Assembly (NCBI GenBank): GCA_017940265.1
Contig: JAGAYY010000025.1
Location: 320,711-376,162, forward strand
Direction: 5' to 3'
DNA: 55,452 nucleotides
Source of the DNA: Bacilli bacterium
GTDB lineage: Bacteria; Bacillota_I; Bacilli_A; RFN20; CAG-826
The notes beneath the pieces were generated by a model that saw only the letters and a list, made by a program, of their open reading frames with translations, ran no database searches and had not been told where the DNA came from. The stretch's first letter is position 1. The number at the start of each line of letters is the position of its first letter. Below, one piece after another: positions 35,016-44,199 of the stretch. Made by a program: the position numbers and the translations under genes.

Positions 35016-38000
35016 TGGAAATAAAATATGAATCATCCTTTCTATCGGATCTTCGAAGATTGGATAATGAAATAGATATATGTGAGTATGGATTTGACAG
35101 TTCGATAGAAACGTTAGGGAAGGCACAAGTAGTATATGTCCCTGATCAGAAGTTACTTCGAATTTGTATTGGTTCAGGTAAAGAAGAAAATCGAACGGTT
35201 GAATTCTACTATCGAGTGTCTGGTATTAAGGGTGAGTCAGATTTAGCTTTCCAAGTTAAATTAGGAACAGAAGATAAGTTTAGTACAGATAGAAACATCT
35301 TCGAAGTTAATCTAGATTTCCCAAGATCTTTATGCGATGGAGGATCAATTATACTAGGCAAGACATTTGAGAATCTAAGACAGGAAGATATTCTTTTAAT
35401 TACAACCGAGTCTGATGAGGTTGATGTGGAAACTGTAGATCATAAGTTTTTTCTGGGATGGATTCGAGTGGACGAGGAAACATTAAAAGTTAAACTTCCT
35501 CAGGGTTCATTAGAGTCAATTAAAGATAGAGGACTTAAGATAACAGGTGATTATTCTGAGTTATCCACATCTTATAAAGAACCTGTTTTAGCTAAAATAA
35601 TTTGTAGCTCTTTAGCGGATAATCAAAGCTTCTTGATTGGCCCTGGATTTAATTTTGGTACTAGTTTATTTAAGGAGACTGAGTTACAACAAAATTCACA
35701 GATTTCTAAAAAATCGTATTATTGGTATCAGGCTTCTACTGGAATAACTATTATTGGTGACTCTAAAGTTCTCGAATCTAGTGAAGGCCAGCAAATTGTA
35801 GGTCCAAGGTATATAAGGTCATATTCTGGAATTAACTTATATGTTCAGGGTATGACTGTTGATGGAACCACAGAAACTGAAGAAGTAGAAAAAGAAAAGC
35901 TTACCGAAATAACAACTTCTGATTTTCATGTATGGACCAATCCTCTTGACTCTGCTGAGGTTACAGAGGAAGAGGCTAATTGTGTATATAGGGTAGGTGA
36001 TTATCTTAACCCTGGGGAAACTATTTATGGTAACCCTGATACTAATTATCTCCAATATATCAAGATCCCAGATAAGGTCATTAGTCTAAGGGTATATGGA
36101 CTTCCAGGAACAACAGTTGAGGCCAGATTTGGTAGGATGTCTATTAATGGTGAGTATGAATCCCTTCAGGTAGTATTAGATGAAGAGGGTGTAGGAACTA
36201 TTGGGTTAGATAGTCTTGAATCAAGAAACCTAAATTCAATTTTCGCTATTGAGACACCAAACCTAATAAATGGCGTATGTTTTGTTACTACCGAAATAGT
36301 AGAAGAGCCTATATTTGTGCCAACACCTGGAAATGTTTATCTTAAATCTGTTCTTTTCGGAGATCATGTACCTTTTATTGGAACAGTTAATTATATAGAA
36401 TATCAGATTTTTGATAATAGAATCACTGAATTTTCTAAAGGAACAGTATCTCTTGATTCTATCCCTGAGGCAGAGATAAGATTGATAGAAAATCAATCCT
36501 TGAGGTATACAATAGATCGTCTTCTTAAGTCTGTAGACGTTATGTCTTCTATTCCTGGCGGTGAAATCCCTACAGCTATTTTTGATATTGTTATTAGAAA
36601 TAATTATCAGGTAGACTTGGAGAATCAGGAAATATTAATATCGGAGTTAGAATCAGAGACTAAGATCAAAATTCAGGTAAGTAATAGTTCCGAGATATAT
36701 TGGAAAATTTACTCTACTCCTGATTTCACTGAGTCAGAACTTCCACTGTTTACTTTGGAAAATGTGCTCGGAATAACTAAAGATGTAATTATTGAAACAA
36801 ATGATCCAGCAATTGGTATTGGGAAACTAGAGGTAGATCCGGAAACCACTTCTGAAGGATTAACTACTCGATATTTCAACGTTACTAAAGTTGGGGTGGT
36901 CCAGGAAGATGAGGTTATGAGAATTACGCTTCGGATAACAGCTCTTAGAGTTAATACTGAAGTAGATGATAAGGGATATCCAACCTGGTATCCTAAATAT
37001 GAGAATGATACACCAGGTCTATTAGCATTGATGTATGACTCTGTTCTCTTAACCAGTTGTCAATTCTTCATTGTTCAGAAGCCTACCCCCGATCTCTTGG
37101 AAGTTTGGGATAATGTTACGGGTGTTACTTATTCTAGATTAGATGATCCAAAGAAAATTACTCTTTTAAATAATGAAGATGCTCGTAGATTCTTGGTAGG
37201 AACTTACAAAGATACTAATGTTAATTGGTACTACTTAAGAAATCCTGAATCTGAATTTGAAATTAAAGTTTCTAAGGAGAGCACAGAACTTAAGAATTCT
37301 GGTCTTTTAATACATCCGGATGAGGAAGCAGAATTTATAAGAAATCCTGAGGCTGCAGCAATAGCATACCTTTCTTATGATCAAAATGTTCTAGAGGAAG
37401 ATAAGTCATTAGGTACTATGACTTTTGTAACGGTTGATCCAGAGGAGACTGACTGGAGGGTTATAGTATGTGCGGATGAAGTAACTGTTGAAGTTATTAA
37501 ATCTCATATAGACCCAAAATTTGAAGTAACTCCTGCACAGATTAATCCATCTGGTATTGGTGTATTACAAGCAAATATAAAAACAAATTTCAAATTTACA
37601 GTAACAGTTAGTTCAGATTCTAGTATTGAAATTTTAGATGATGACGGAAAATCCTTTGTACCTGGACATCGAAGGGACTATGATGATTTTAATGAAACGA
37701 CTGGAGTAAATGTATTCTTTGTTTTTAAAGATTGGACAAGTAGTATACCTGTTCCAGATGATGCTATCCTTATAACTACCACAACATCTAGTACTGTTTT
37801 TCAGGTTCCTCTCTTGAAAAATGATCCAGAAAGGTTGATACAATCTCATTACGATACTGATAGTAATCTGTCTGAACCCAGAAGACTTAGATTTGTCAAT
37901 AATGAAGCAATTTCATCTACTTTCGGATTAAAGTTTAAGAGCAATGTAACTCCAGAGGTTGAACCTTCCTATAATGGCGGTGCATCTATTTCTCCTATAA

Positions 38001-41000
38001 CTTGTTCTCCTGTTTTCGAAGGTTATGAATATAAGTTGCATCAAACAGAGGATTTTGGTGTTAATAGTATAGATTCTAGTTTTTCAAATCAGTATTATCC
38101 TATATCTGAATTTGCTCTTTTAGAGTTATCTGATGAAGATGGAGGATATCAAGAACTAAATCCAGAATATCAATACTTTGGTTTCTATATGAAAGGTGTA
38201 GATAATGATATTTGGATTTATAATTGGACTGATGATTCTACTATGAGAAAAGCCTTAGAAGAAAAATCTAAGTCTGTTAGTTTATATCTAGGATCAAGAG
38301 CAGGATCTTCTAAGGTAGCTAGAGTATTTACTAAATATATACCTAATACTATTTTTGGTTTTGAGGATATAAATAATCTAAATCTTTCAAGTGGTATTAT
38401 TTCATTAAACTCTACTGATACTTGGCATAAATTGAGTATTGAGGATACTTATGATGGAGCTCGATACTACAAAGACTATGTAGTTACTGCCTTAGAGGAT
38501 AATGAAGGAAGACGTAGAAGTTTTGGTAATTATATTATCGAAGCACAAACATCTTATAATGACTCTACCTTAAATGTAGCTGATTTATTAGTTTGTCAAC
38601 ATAGACCTAATTTGGTTAATGAAGAGGGAATTACCTCAGCATATATTAGAAATAATATTCTTCCAGAAAGTCAGAGTAGTTCGCAGTTTATAGTTTCACA
38701 ACTTGGTAGTGAAGAAGATAAATATGTTATAGAAGATGAGCTTACTGAATACCCAACTCAAGGTGGAATCGAGAATCTTGAAGTTATCCAAGGCGAAATG
38801 GTTGAGATTATTAGTTCAGAGATTTCAGATCTTGAAAATTGTACTGTTGAATATCCTTGGGAATTACAAACTATATCAGTTACTGTAGCTCCTAGATATC
38901 CGATAGATATAACCGGTAGATGGGTTGATATTTCTAATTTCTCTGCTATTTCGGCAGTATGTGCATATAGAAAGGTAGGATTTGGTATTGAAACTGTATA
39001 TGAGAATCTTATCACAGGAGTTACAGAATCCTATGCTACCTCTAAGTCTACTAATCAAAGAGGTTATAATCGCGGTCTTATTATGAACCGTCGAGGTGAT
39101 CCAAATATGTTCGTCGGTGTAGGTCCTTATAGAAATCAGGAAACATCAGATACAGTTATAGAGTATGATGGGATTAATCCAGAAGGTGATGTAGTAGATT
39201 TTATTTCGGGAGTAGCAGAATTATCAACTTCTGGTGTTATCATGTTAAGTGAACTCTATGAGATGACGGTTACTGCCCTAGATAATGAACCAACATCAGT
39301 AGAATTCACTGAGGGTATTACTCTAAATACTGGAACGCCTAATCTTAGAATAACTTTCCCACCTAGAACTCCAGGTCAGGTAGGTGATAAATATTATACC
39401 TTATGTTTAGAAGATCCTAACTTAAATTATGATACAAAGTTATTAGTGAGATTTAAGCAATCAATGTTACCTTATGAGTTAATCTTCGAAGACGAGATTG
39501 CTGAAGTAGAATCTGGTGGAGCAGCAAACTTGAATTTTCAAACTAACCTGCAAGAGGAATTTTTCAGTGGTCTTAGTTTTGAGAGTGATCTAGGTGTTGT
39601 TTCTCATACTATTGAAAGAATAGTAGAAGGTTATATCCTAAGATTACATGTACAGCCAAATGGATCAGGGCAGCAAAGAGAAGGATACATAAAAGCAATC
39701 TATAGCGGTGAGGAAATAGGTAATGGTAGTCTAAAACAAGGACATTTCTCACTACTCTTAACTCCGTATTATGCTACCTATGATTTGGTTGAAGTACCTA
39801 GAACATTAGTATATCCAGTAATAGATCTTCATAATATCAAAGTTCCTATTCAAGGTCCCTACGACTCAGAAGATGGTAATAGAGATCGAACCTTATATAA
39901 TGTCGAAACTGGGAAAATAACTGCTATTCCAAATGAAGGTCCTTGTACAGTAGAATTAGATCTTTCTAGCTTGGAAGAAACCCTAGAAGATTTATTTATT
40001 GGAACAAAAGAGTCTGATATTCTAGAACTTTATGCATTATATGATGATAATACTACCGATTCTGTAATTGATTCGGTAAAAACTAGAGAACATAGGATTA
40101 CTTTTGATATAACTAAAAAACTTAATACGCTTTATGTGATTGTACCAGCTTCTGAGGTAGCTCTCCAAGAAGTAACCCTAAGAGAGATTGGTATTAATGA
40201 TTATATTCCATTAATTAGATTTGATGATTTTGTAGTAACAGAACAAGAAGGTATTAGTTGGGATGGAGAGACTTTAATAACACCGGTAGGTATGGTAGGA
40301 ACAATAACTTATTCCGCTGGTGACCGAATATATAAAGGAGATGAACTTCATATAACAACCGGTACCTCAAGTAAATTAAAATATCTAATTAAATATAAAG
40401 AGTCAGAACTTACTTTTAATGAAGAAGATCTAGTAGCAACTACAAATCACGTAGTTGTTCTTATGCCTACTAGAACTTTGGAAACAATACAGATTATCTC
40501 AGGTAGTAACACTTTTACTGATATAAGTTTGGTCTGGGATATTCCATCTATTACAGTCGGAAATTTTGAAGCTGAGAGTGGAGTTATTTGGGAAAATAAT
40601 ACAATGACAACTGAAGATGAAACTAAAGGTATATTTTTAGATTTCACCGAACACTCAGATTATCAAGGCTTGTATGAAGAAAGTAAGTTAAGAATAACAA
40701 CAACAAATAGAGTAAAATTTAAATTGAGTGTATCTTACTTGGAAACTGAAGATACTAGTATAATGATTGACTCAGATGAAGTTAGATGGCATTGGATAGA
40801 TCTAATACCATTAAAGAAAATCAGAGAAATCAAAGTATATTTAGTAGAACCAGGAACAGCTGAATTAACAGGTATTGACTTATGTCCGACAGTCTATACT
40901 CCAGAGAATATAGACGAACACTTAATGACTGGATTTAGTTTCTATGCTTCAGTGACAGAAACTCCGGGAATGGCTATTGGTGAATATGAAGTTCCTTGTA

Positions 41001-41434
41001 AGACTGAAAGTGATAATGGTAATAGTGTAGAATTCATACCACGCAAAATCTTTAAGGCAGATCTCCTTAGACAGGAAACTACCGATGAAGAAGTAATCAA
41101 TCTCAGGAAGGAAGGATTAGTAAGTGGTAATTGGATAATTTCTGAAGTCCTTTGGGAAAATGAATCAGGAAAAACAGATATCTCTGAGTTCTTTGATTCA
41201 ATGGGTGGTAGACTAGTCGGAGATACATATGACGAAGACTATGTTTATTCCGGTCAAATTCCATACTTCGAAGATACCTATATAACCAAAACAGATTATC
41301 TAGACAATGAAGTGACGGCTACTACAACTTTTGAGGTAACTATAAAAAATACAAAGTCAGATGAAAATGTAACTTTTAGGTTTGGTTACAGAATAAAGAA
41401 AGTAGCTGAATCAATTAATTCAGAAAATCCGTAA
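35012..41434 (+). CDS. Very large acidic beta-rich virion protein (2140 aa)
   Basis: 2140 residues, acidic, and almost wholly built of short strands and turns, as expected for a chain of Ig-like or carbohydrate-binding modules. Two C-terminal modules resemble each other (about 1749-1830 and 1851-1955, with ISWDGETLIT against VIWENNTMTT and LHITTGTSSKLKYLI against LRITTTNRVKFKL). No transmembrane segment or protease motif is seen. Likely a long tail fibre or side-arm protein. The ATG at 35012 overlaps the preceding stop; a second ATG follows at 35015. It ends TAATG with the next gene. Confidence 0.65.
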   Translation: MMEIKYESSFLSDLRRLDNEIDICEYGFDSSIETLGKAQVVYVPDQKLLRICIGSGKEENRTVEFYYRVSGIKGESDLAFQVKLGTEDKFSTDRNIFEVNLDFPRSLCDGGSIILGKTFENLRQEDILLITTESDEVDVETVDHKFFLGWIRVDEETLKVKLPQGSLESIKDRGLKITGDYSELSTSYKEPVLAKIICSSLADNQSFLIGPGFNFGTSLFKETELQQNSQISKKSYYWYQASTGITIIGDSKVLESSEGQQIVGPRYIRSYSGINLYVQGMTVDGTTETEEVEKEKLTEITTSDFHVWTNPLDSAEVTEEEANCVYRVGDYLNPGETIYGNPDTNYLQYIKIPDKVISLRVYGLPGTTVEARFGRMSINGEYESLQVVLDEEGVGTIGLDSLESRNLNSIFAIETPNLINGVCFVTTEIVEEPIFVPTPGNVYLKSVLFGDHVPFIGTVNYIEYQIFDNRITEFSKGTVSLDSIPEAEIRLIENQSLRYTIDRLLKSVDVMSSIPGGEIPTAIFDIVIRNNYQVDLENQEILISELESETKIKIQVSNSSEIYWKIYSTPDFTESELPLFTLENVLGITKDVIIETNDPAIGIGKLEVDPETTSEGLTTRYFNVTKVGVVQEDEVMRITLRITALRVNTEVDDKGYPTWYPKYENDTPGLLALMYDSVLLTSCQFFIVQKPTPDLLEVWDNVTGVTYSRLDDPKKITLLNNEDARRFLVGTYKDTNVNWYYLRNPESEFEIKVSKESTELKNSGLLIHPDEEAEFIRNPEAAAIAYLSYDQNVLEEDKSLGTMTFVTVDPEETDWRVIVCADEVTVEVIKSHIDPKFEVTPAQINPSGIGVLQANIKTNFKFTVTVSSDSSIEILDDDGKSFVPGHRRDYDDFNETTGVNVFFVFKDWTSSIPVPDDAILITTTTSSTVFQVPLLKNDPERLIQSHYDTDSNLSEPRRLRFVNNEAISSTFGLKFKSNVTPEVEPSYNGGASISPITCSPVFEGYEYKLHQTEDFGVNSIDSSFSNQYYPISEFALLELSDEDGGYQELNPEYQYFGFYMKGVDNDIWIYNWTDDSTMRKALEEKSKSVSLYLGSRAGSSKVARVFTKYIPNTIFGFEDINNLNLSSGIISLNSTDTWHKLSIEDTYDGARYYKDYVVTALEDNEGRRRSFGNYIIEAQTSYNDSTLNVADLLVCQHRPNLVNEEGITSAYIRNNILPESQSSSQFIVSQLGSEEDKYVIEDELTEYPTQGGIENLEVIQGEMVEIISSEISDLENCTVEYPWELQTISVTVAPRYPIDITGRWVDISNFSAISAVCAYRKVGFGIETVYENLITGVTESYATSKSTNQRGYNRGLIMNRRGDPNMFVGVGPYRNQETSDTVIEYDGINPEGDVVDFISGVAELSTSGVIMLSELYEMTVTALDNEPTSVEFTEGITLNTGTPNLRITFPPRTPGQVGDKYYTLCLEDPNLNYDTKLLVRFKQSMLPYELIFEDEIAEVESGGAANLNFQTNLQEEFFSGLSFESDLGVVSHTIERIVEGYILRLHVQPNGSGQQREGYIKAIYSGEEIGNGSLKQGHFSLLLTPYYATYDLVEVPRTLVYPVIDLHNIKVPIQGPYDSEDGNRDRTLYNVETGKITAIPNEGPCTVELDLSSLEETLEDLFIGTKESDILELYALYDDNTTDSVIDSVKTREHRITFDITKKLNTLYVIVPASEVALQEVTLREIGINDYIPLIRFDDFVVTEQEGISWDGETLITPVGMVGTITYSAGDRIYKGDELHITTGTSSKLKYLIKYKESELTFNEEDLVATTNHVVVLMPTRTLETIQIISGSNTFTDISLVWDIPSITVGNFEAESGVIWENNTMTTEDETKGIFLDFTEHSDYQGLYEESKLRITTTNRVKFKLSVSYLETEDTSIMIDSDEVRWHWIDLIPLKKIREIKVYLVEPGTAELTGIDLCPTVYTPENIDEHLMTGFSFYASVTETPGMAIGEYEVPCKTESDNGNSVEFIPRKIFKADLLRQETTDEEVINLRKEGLVSGNWIISEVLWENESGKTDISEFFDSMGGRLVGDTYDEDYVYSGQIPYFEDTYITKTDYLDNEVTATTTFEVTIKNTKSDENVTFRFGYRIKKVAESINSENP

Positions 41435-42123
41435 TGTTAGATCACATCAAAGACCTAACCGATGCACTAGTTAGGCTCGACAAAAGGGTTGGTTTTCGCG
41501 GACTGGTCAAGTATGTTGCGCTTATACTAGTGATCTTCGGTTTATTCAACTTTAAGTCTATAGTGAAAGGTGGTATCGAACTAGTGATAGAACTTCAGGA
41601 GGAAATGCATAATGAAAAAATGGAGAAACGTGATCAACTTCTTGCCGAACTTGTACCTATATTAGCAGAATTTAGAGGTGAGACCGGTGCAGATCGAGTA
41701 CTCTATTTTGAATATCATAACTCTAAAGAAAATTTAGTTGGTATTCCTTTCAAATATATTGACTTAGTCCTCCAGAGCACTAAGTATGGAGTGATTCCTG
41801 TTTCCGAATATGGTTATCAGGATATTAATGTTGGAGCAATTACTGAATTATATGAAGTAATCAAAAATGGTGAAATCGTATATTGTCATGGTTCCGATGA
41901 CACAGATTTTCAACGTAAGTATCAAGGAACTTATGCATTGCTCCAAGAAGTAGATGGATCAAAACGTCAAATGTTTATATCCATCCCGGGAGTTAACCAG
42001 CCTATCGGATTAATCGTTCTTGAATGGCTTGGTGATGGCGAGGATAACAATACAGACAACATTAAAAGGGTATCTAAAAACTTTGTACCTCGGATAAATG
42101 GTTTGATACTCTCTAAACAGTAA
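41434..42123 (+). CDS. Membrane-anchored GAF-like protein
   Basis: 229 residues. Residues 24-40 form one transmembrane helix (VKYVALILVIFGLFNF) after a basic N-terminus, so the N-end should lie in the cytoplasm. A short coiled coil (45-70) follows, then a GAF-like domain: GADRVLYFEYHNSKENLVGIP, a helix, and the ending GLIVLEWLG. GAF folds bind small ligands or mediate signalling. Its location between virion genes and fibre genes is odd for a sensor; such proteins may act in lysis timing or membrane signalling. Function is open, and GAF is inferred from the pattern. Confidence 0.6.
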   Translation: MLDHIKDLTDALVRLDKRVGFRGLVKYVALILVIFGLFNFKSIVKGGIELVIELQEEMHNEKMEKRDQLLAELVPILAEFRGETGADRVLYFEYHNSKENLVGIPFKYIDLVLQSTKYGVIPVSEYGYQDINVGAITELYEVIKNGEIVYCHGSDDTDFQRKYQGTYALLQEVDGSKRQMFISIPGVNQPIGLIVLEWLGDGEDNNTDNIKRVSKNFVPRINGLILSKQ

Positions 42124-42139
42124 TTAATCATTAATTATT

Positions 42140-42583
42140 ATGGACATTACAATTTATGAAGACGCAACATGGGGTAAGATCGGTAAGGATATAGTTCCAG
42201 CCCCTCTCTATCAGGTTTATCGTATTTCCGGCGTCTGGACTGGTGATGATGAGTCTCTTTGGTATTCATTCGAACCAGGTAACGATTTAGAAGCCTCTGA
42301 GATTAAGATCGTTGACCTTGAGGATCCTGAGAAGACCTATGACGTGATCGAGGTTAATAAATATGGTCTCACTGAGGATAAAGAAGTAGTGAAAGTGACT
42401 ATTACTGCATCTGCCGGCCTCAAAGCTCAATACCCAGAAGCTATCGTTAATGTAGATGGCAAATTACACGACATTGCATTCCTTGATTCTCCTATTGAGT
42501 TCTATATGGATAAAAATCATCGTGTAAGTATCGAGTGGGCTGACGGTTTGAAGGAAACGTTCCGGGTAATTAAGAAAGCGTAA
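42140..42583 (+). CDS. Small beta-rich protein, unknown
   Basis: 147 residues, acidic, beta-rich (VYRISGVWTGDDESLWYSF; VKVTITASAGLKAQYPEAIV). The N-terminal half looks like a carbohydrate-binding or Ig-like fold. It stands before a hairpin-containing gap and a fibre gene, so it may be a fibre-associated or decoration protein. Codon use is richer in C/G than in the neighbours, which suggests high expression. No family recognised. Confidence 0.55.
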   Translation: MDITIYEDATWGKIGKDIVPAPLYQVYRISGVWTGDDESLWYSFEPGNDLEASEIKIVDLEDPEKTYDVIEVNKYGLTEDKEVVKVTITASAGLKAQYPEAIVNVDGKLHDIAFLDSPIEFYMDKNHRVSIEWADGLKETFRVIKKA

Positions 42584-42627
42584 ATGTCAGTTTTGCGCTT
42601 TTGAAGGACCCAAAACCTTATAGTCGA

Positions 42628-42687
42628 GAGAGAATAGATTTTGAAATGGATACCTAGTAAGTATTCAGGACATGGGTCTATTCTCTC
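42628..42687 (+). terminator. Long hairpin in the 42584-42715 gap
   Basis: Perfect 11-base stem GAGAGAATAGA (42628-42638) with TCTATTCTCTC (42677-42687), extended by flanking G/C pairs and a smaller inner GATAC/GTATT pairing. CGTTTCACTTTT follows, so it may terminate weakly or mark a processing site before the fibre array. Confidence 0.55.
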
Positions 42688-42715
42688 GTTTCACTTTTAA
42701 CCTAAGATATTGTGT

Positions 42716-44197
42716 ATGGCTTATATACTAAGAATTGCCAGAGATAGCCAAATTGAAGAGTCTAGGAAGGCAGGATTACTGTTTTTATCTACGACTGCAA
42801 AACATTTGGTTGGTCAACAGTGGCAGGTTCGGTACTATAAAGATGAAGACCGAACTGAAATTGATACCATTGTAGCTATTGGTATCAAAAACGGTACTGG
42901 AAGTGATTGTTATAGAGTAATATCTTATGGTGTAAAATCCTCGATAATTGCCATAACTGACACACTTCCAGATGTCTCCGAGCTTGTCCACGGTGAAGTA
43001 TACATTGTTAACGTTATCAATGAAACTTACCCTGACGGAGCTTGGTGTTATGTAACTGCTACAAATAATATTAGACGAATCGACCCTATCGTTGGAGGAC
43101 CTTATGCCTATAATAATCTAGAAGATGGCATGATTTGGTACTTCTCAGATGGAGTGATGCGAAGAGAAGACGACTTTTATACTAGAGAGGAACTTGGTGC
43201 AGTCATAGAACATCTCCAAGAGATTGATAGATATCTTCAAACATTATTAGCTAGAATAGTTAATTCAGAAGTTAGACTAGATGAACATGATGCTTGGCTA
43301 AGAGATCTTGATTGTATGTGTTTCCCCCTAACAATAAAAGCAACGTCAAGACCAGAATCTACCATATGGGCTTCGGGAACCAGTCATGATGTTGAGGTTA
43401 CATTCTCTGCTAGTAAAATGCAGAGAACAGGAGAAACCTTAGATGTAACTAGTGATTGTAGCTTCTTCTATAGATTAGATTCTGCTGAAGATTTTATTGA
43501 GGCCACACAAAACCCTATTGTTCTTGAAAATTTAATTGGAGAAGATGAAACCATAGAGTTAGAGGTTATGGGTGGCAATAAATCGAAATATGGTTTGTAT
43601 AAATATGCAGATCCGATTGACTATGAATTCGGATATCGTGTTTTGTATGGCCTAACTTGGGGTAATATTGAAGAGGAACGATTAGAGGATATACTTCAAT
43701 GTACTGATCCTGTTCGTCGAGATACTTACTATAAGGCTACATACACTACCAATCTTGGGAATTTAGCTACATTTGCTATTCCTGCAGCTTGGGGAGATGT
43801 ATACAAAATAACTGATGATTCGGGAACTGTTGAATATACTAACTCATTCGAAAAACTCCCTCATGTATTTAAAGTACATTATAATGGTGAGACTGAAGTA
43901 GATTATGTAGTATATAGATGGTGTTCGAAACCTACTGTAGCAAGTGGATTTACGTATAGATTCTATAATAAACTCGGTGAAGAGGAACCTGGATACGTAC
44001 CTACAGACATTGAAGTTCTTAAGGAAACAGTTGAGATGCTTAATGGTTCGGAGGATACTGTTGGATCTATTAAGTATCAAATCAATGAGGCTAAAGATGA
44101 TCTTATTGGTACTATCGAAGATTTAGCAACTAATGATACTATCAATGGTTCTAAGAATCTTACAAGAGATTCTCTTCAGTTTGTAAAATATGATTAA
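42716..44197 (+). CDS. Tail fibre/adhesin protein 1
   Basis: 493 residues from the ATG at 42716. A beta-rich N-terminal head is followed by a helical stalk segment (EELGAVIEHLQEIDRYLQTLLARIVNSEVRLDEH region), a beta-rich middle and a C-terminal module ending ..SLQFVKYD. The same ending (GSI..QI..AK..LIG, N.TIN..K, SLQF.KY) closes the 47908 protein, suggesting a shared docking or trimerisation unit. It probably forms part of the host-binding fibre system. Confidence 0.7.
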   Translation: MAYILRIARDSQIEESRKAGLLFLSTTAKHLVGQQWQVRYYKDEDRTEIDTIVAIGIKNGTGSDCYRVISYGVKSSIIAITDTLPDVSELVHGEVYIVNVINETYPDGAWCYVTATNNIRRIDPIVGGPYAYNNLEDGMIWYFSDGVMRREDDFYTREELGAVIEHLQEIDRYLQTLLARIVNSEVRLDEHDAWLRDLDCMCFPLTIKATSRPESTIWASGTSHDVEVTFSASKMQRTGETLDVTSDCSFFYRLDSAEDFIEATQNPIVLENLIGEDETIELEVMGGNKSKYGLYKYADPIDYEFGYRVLYGLTWGNIEEERLEDILQCTDPVRRDTYYKATYTTNLGNLATFAIPAAWGDVYKITDDSGTVEYTNSFEKLPHVFKVHYNGETEVDYVVYRWCSKPTVASGFTYRFYNKLGEEEPGYVPTDIEVLKETVEMLNGSEDTVGSIKYQINEAKDDLIGTIEDLATNDTINGSKNLTRDSLQFVKYD

Positions 44198-44199
44198 CT

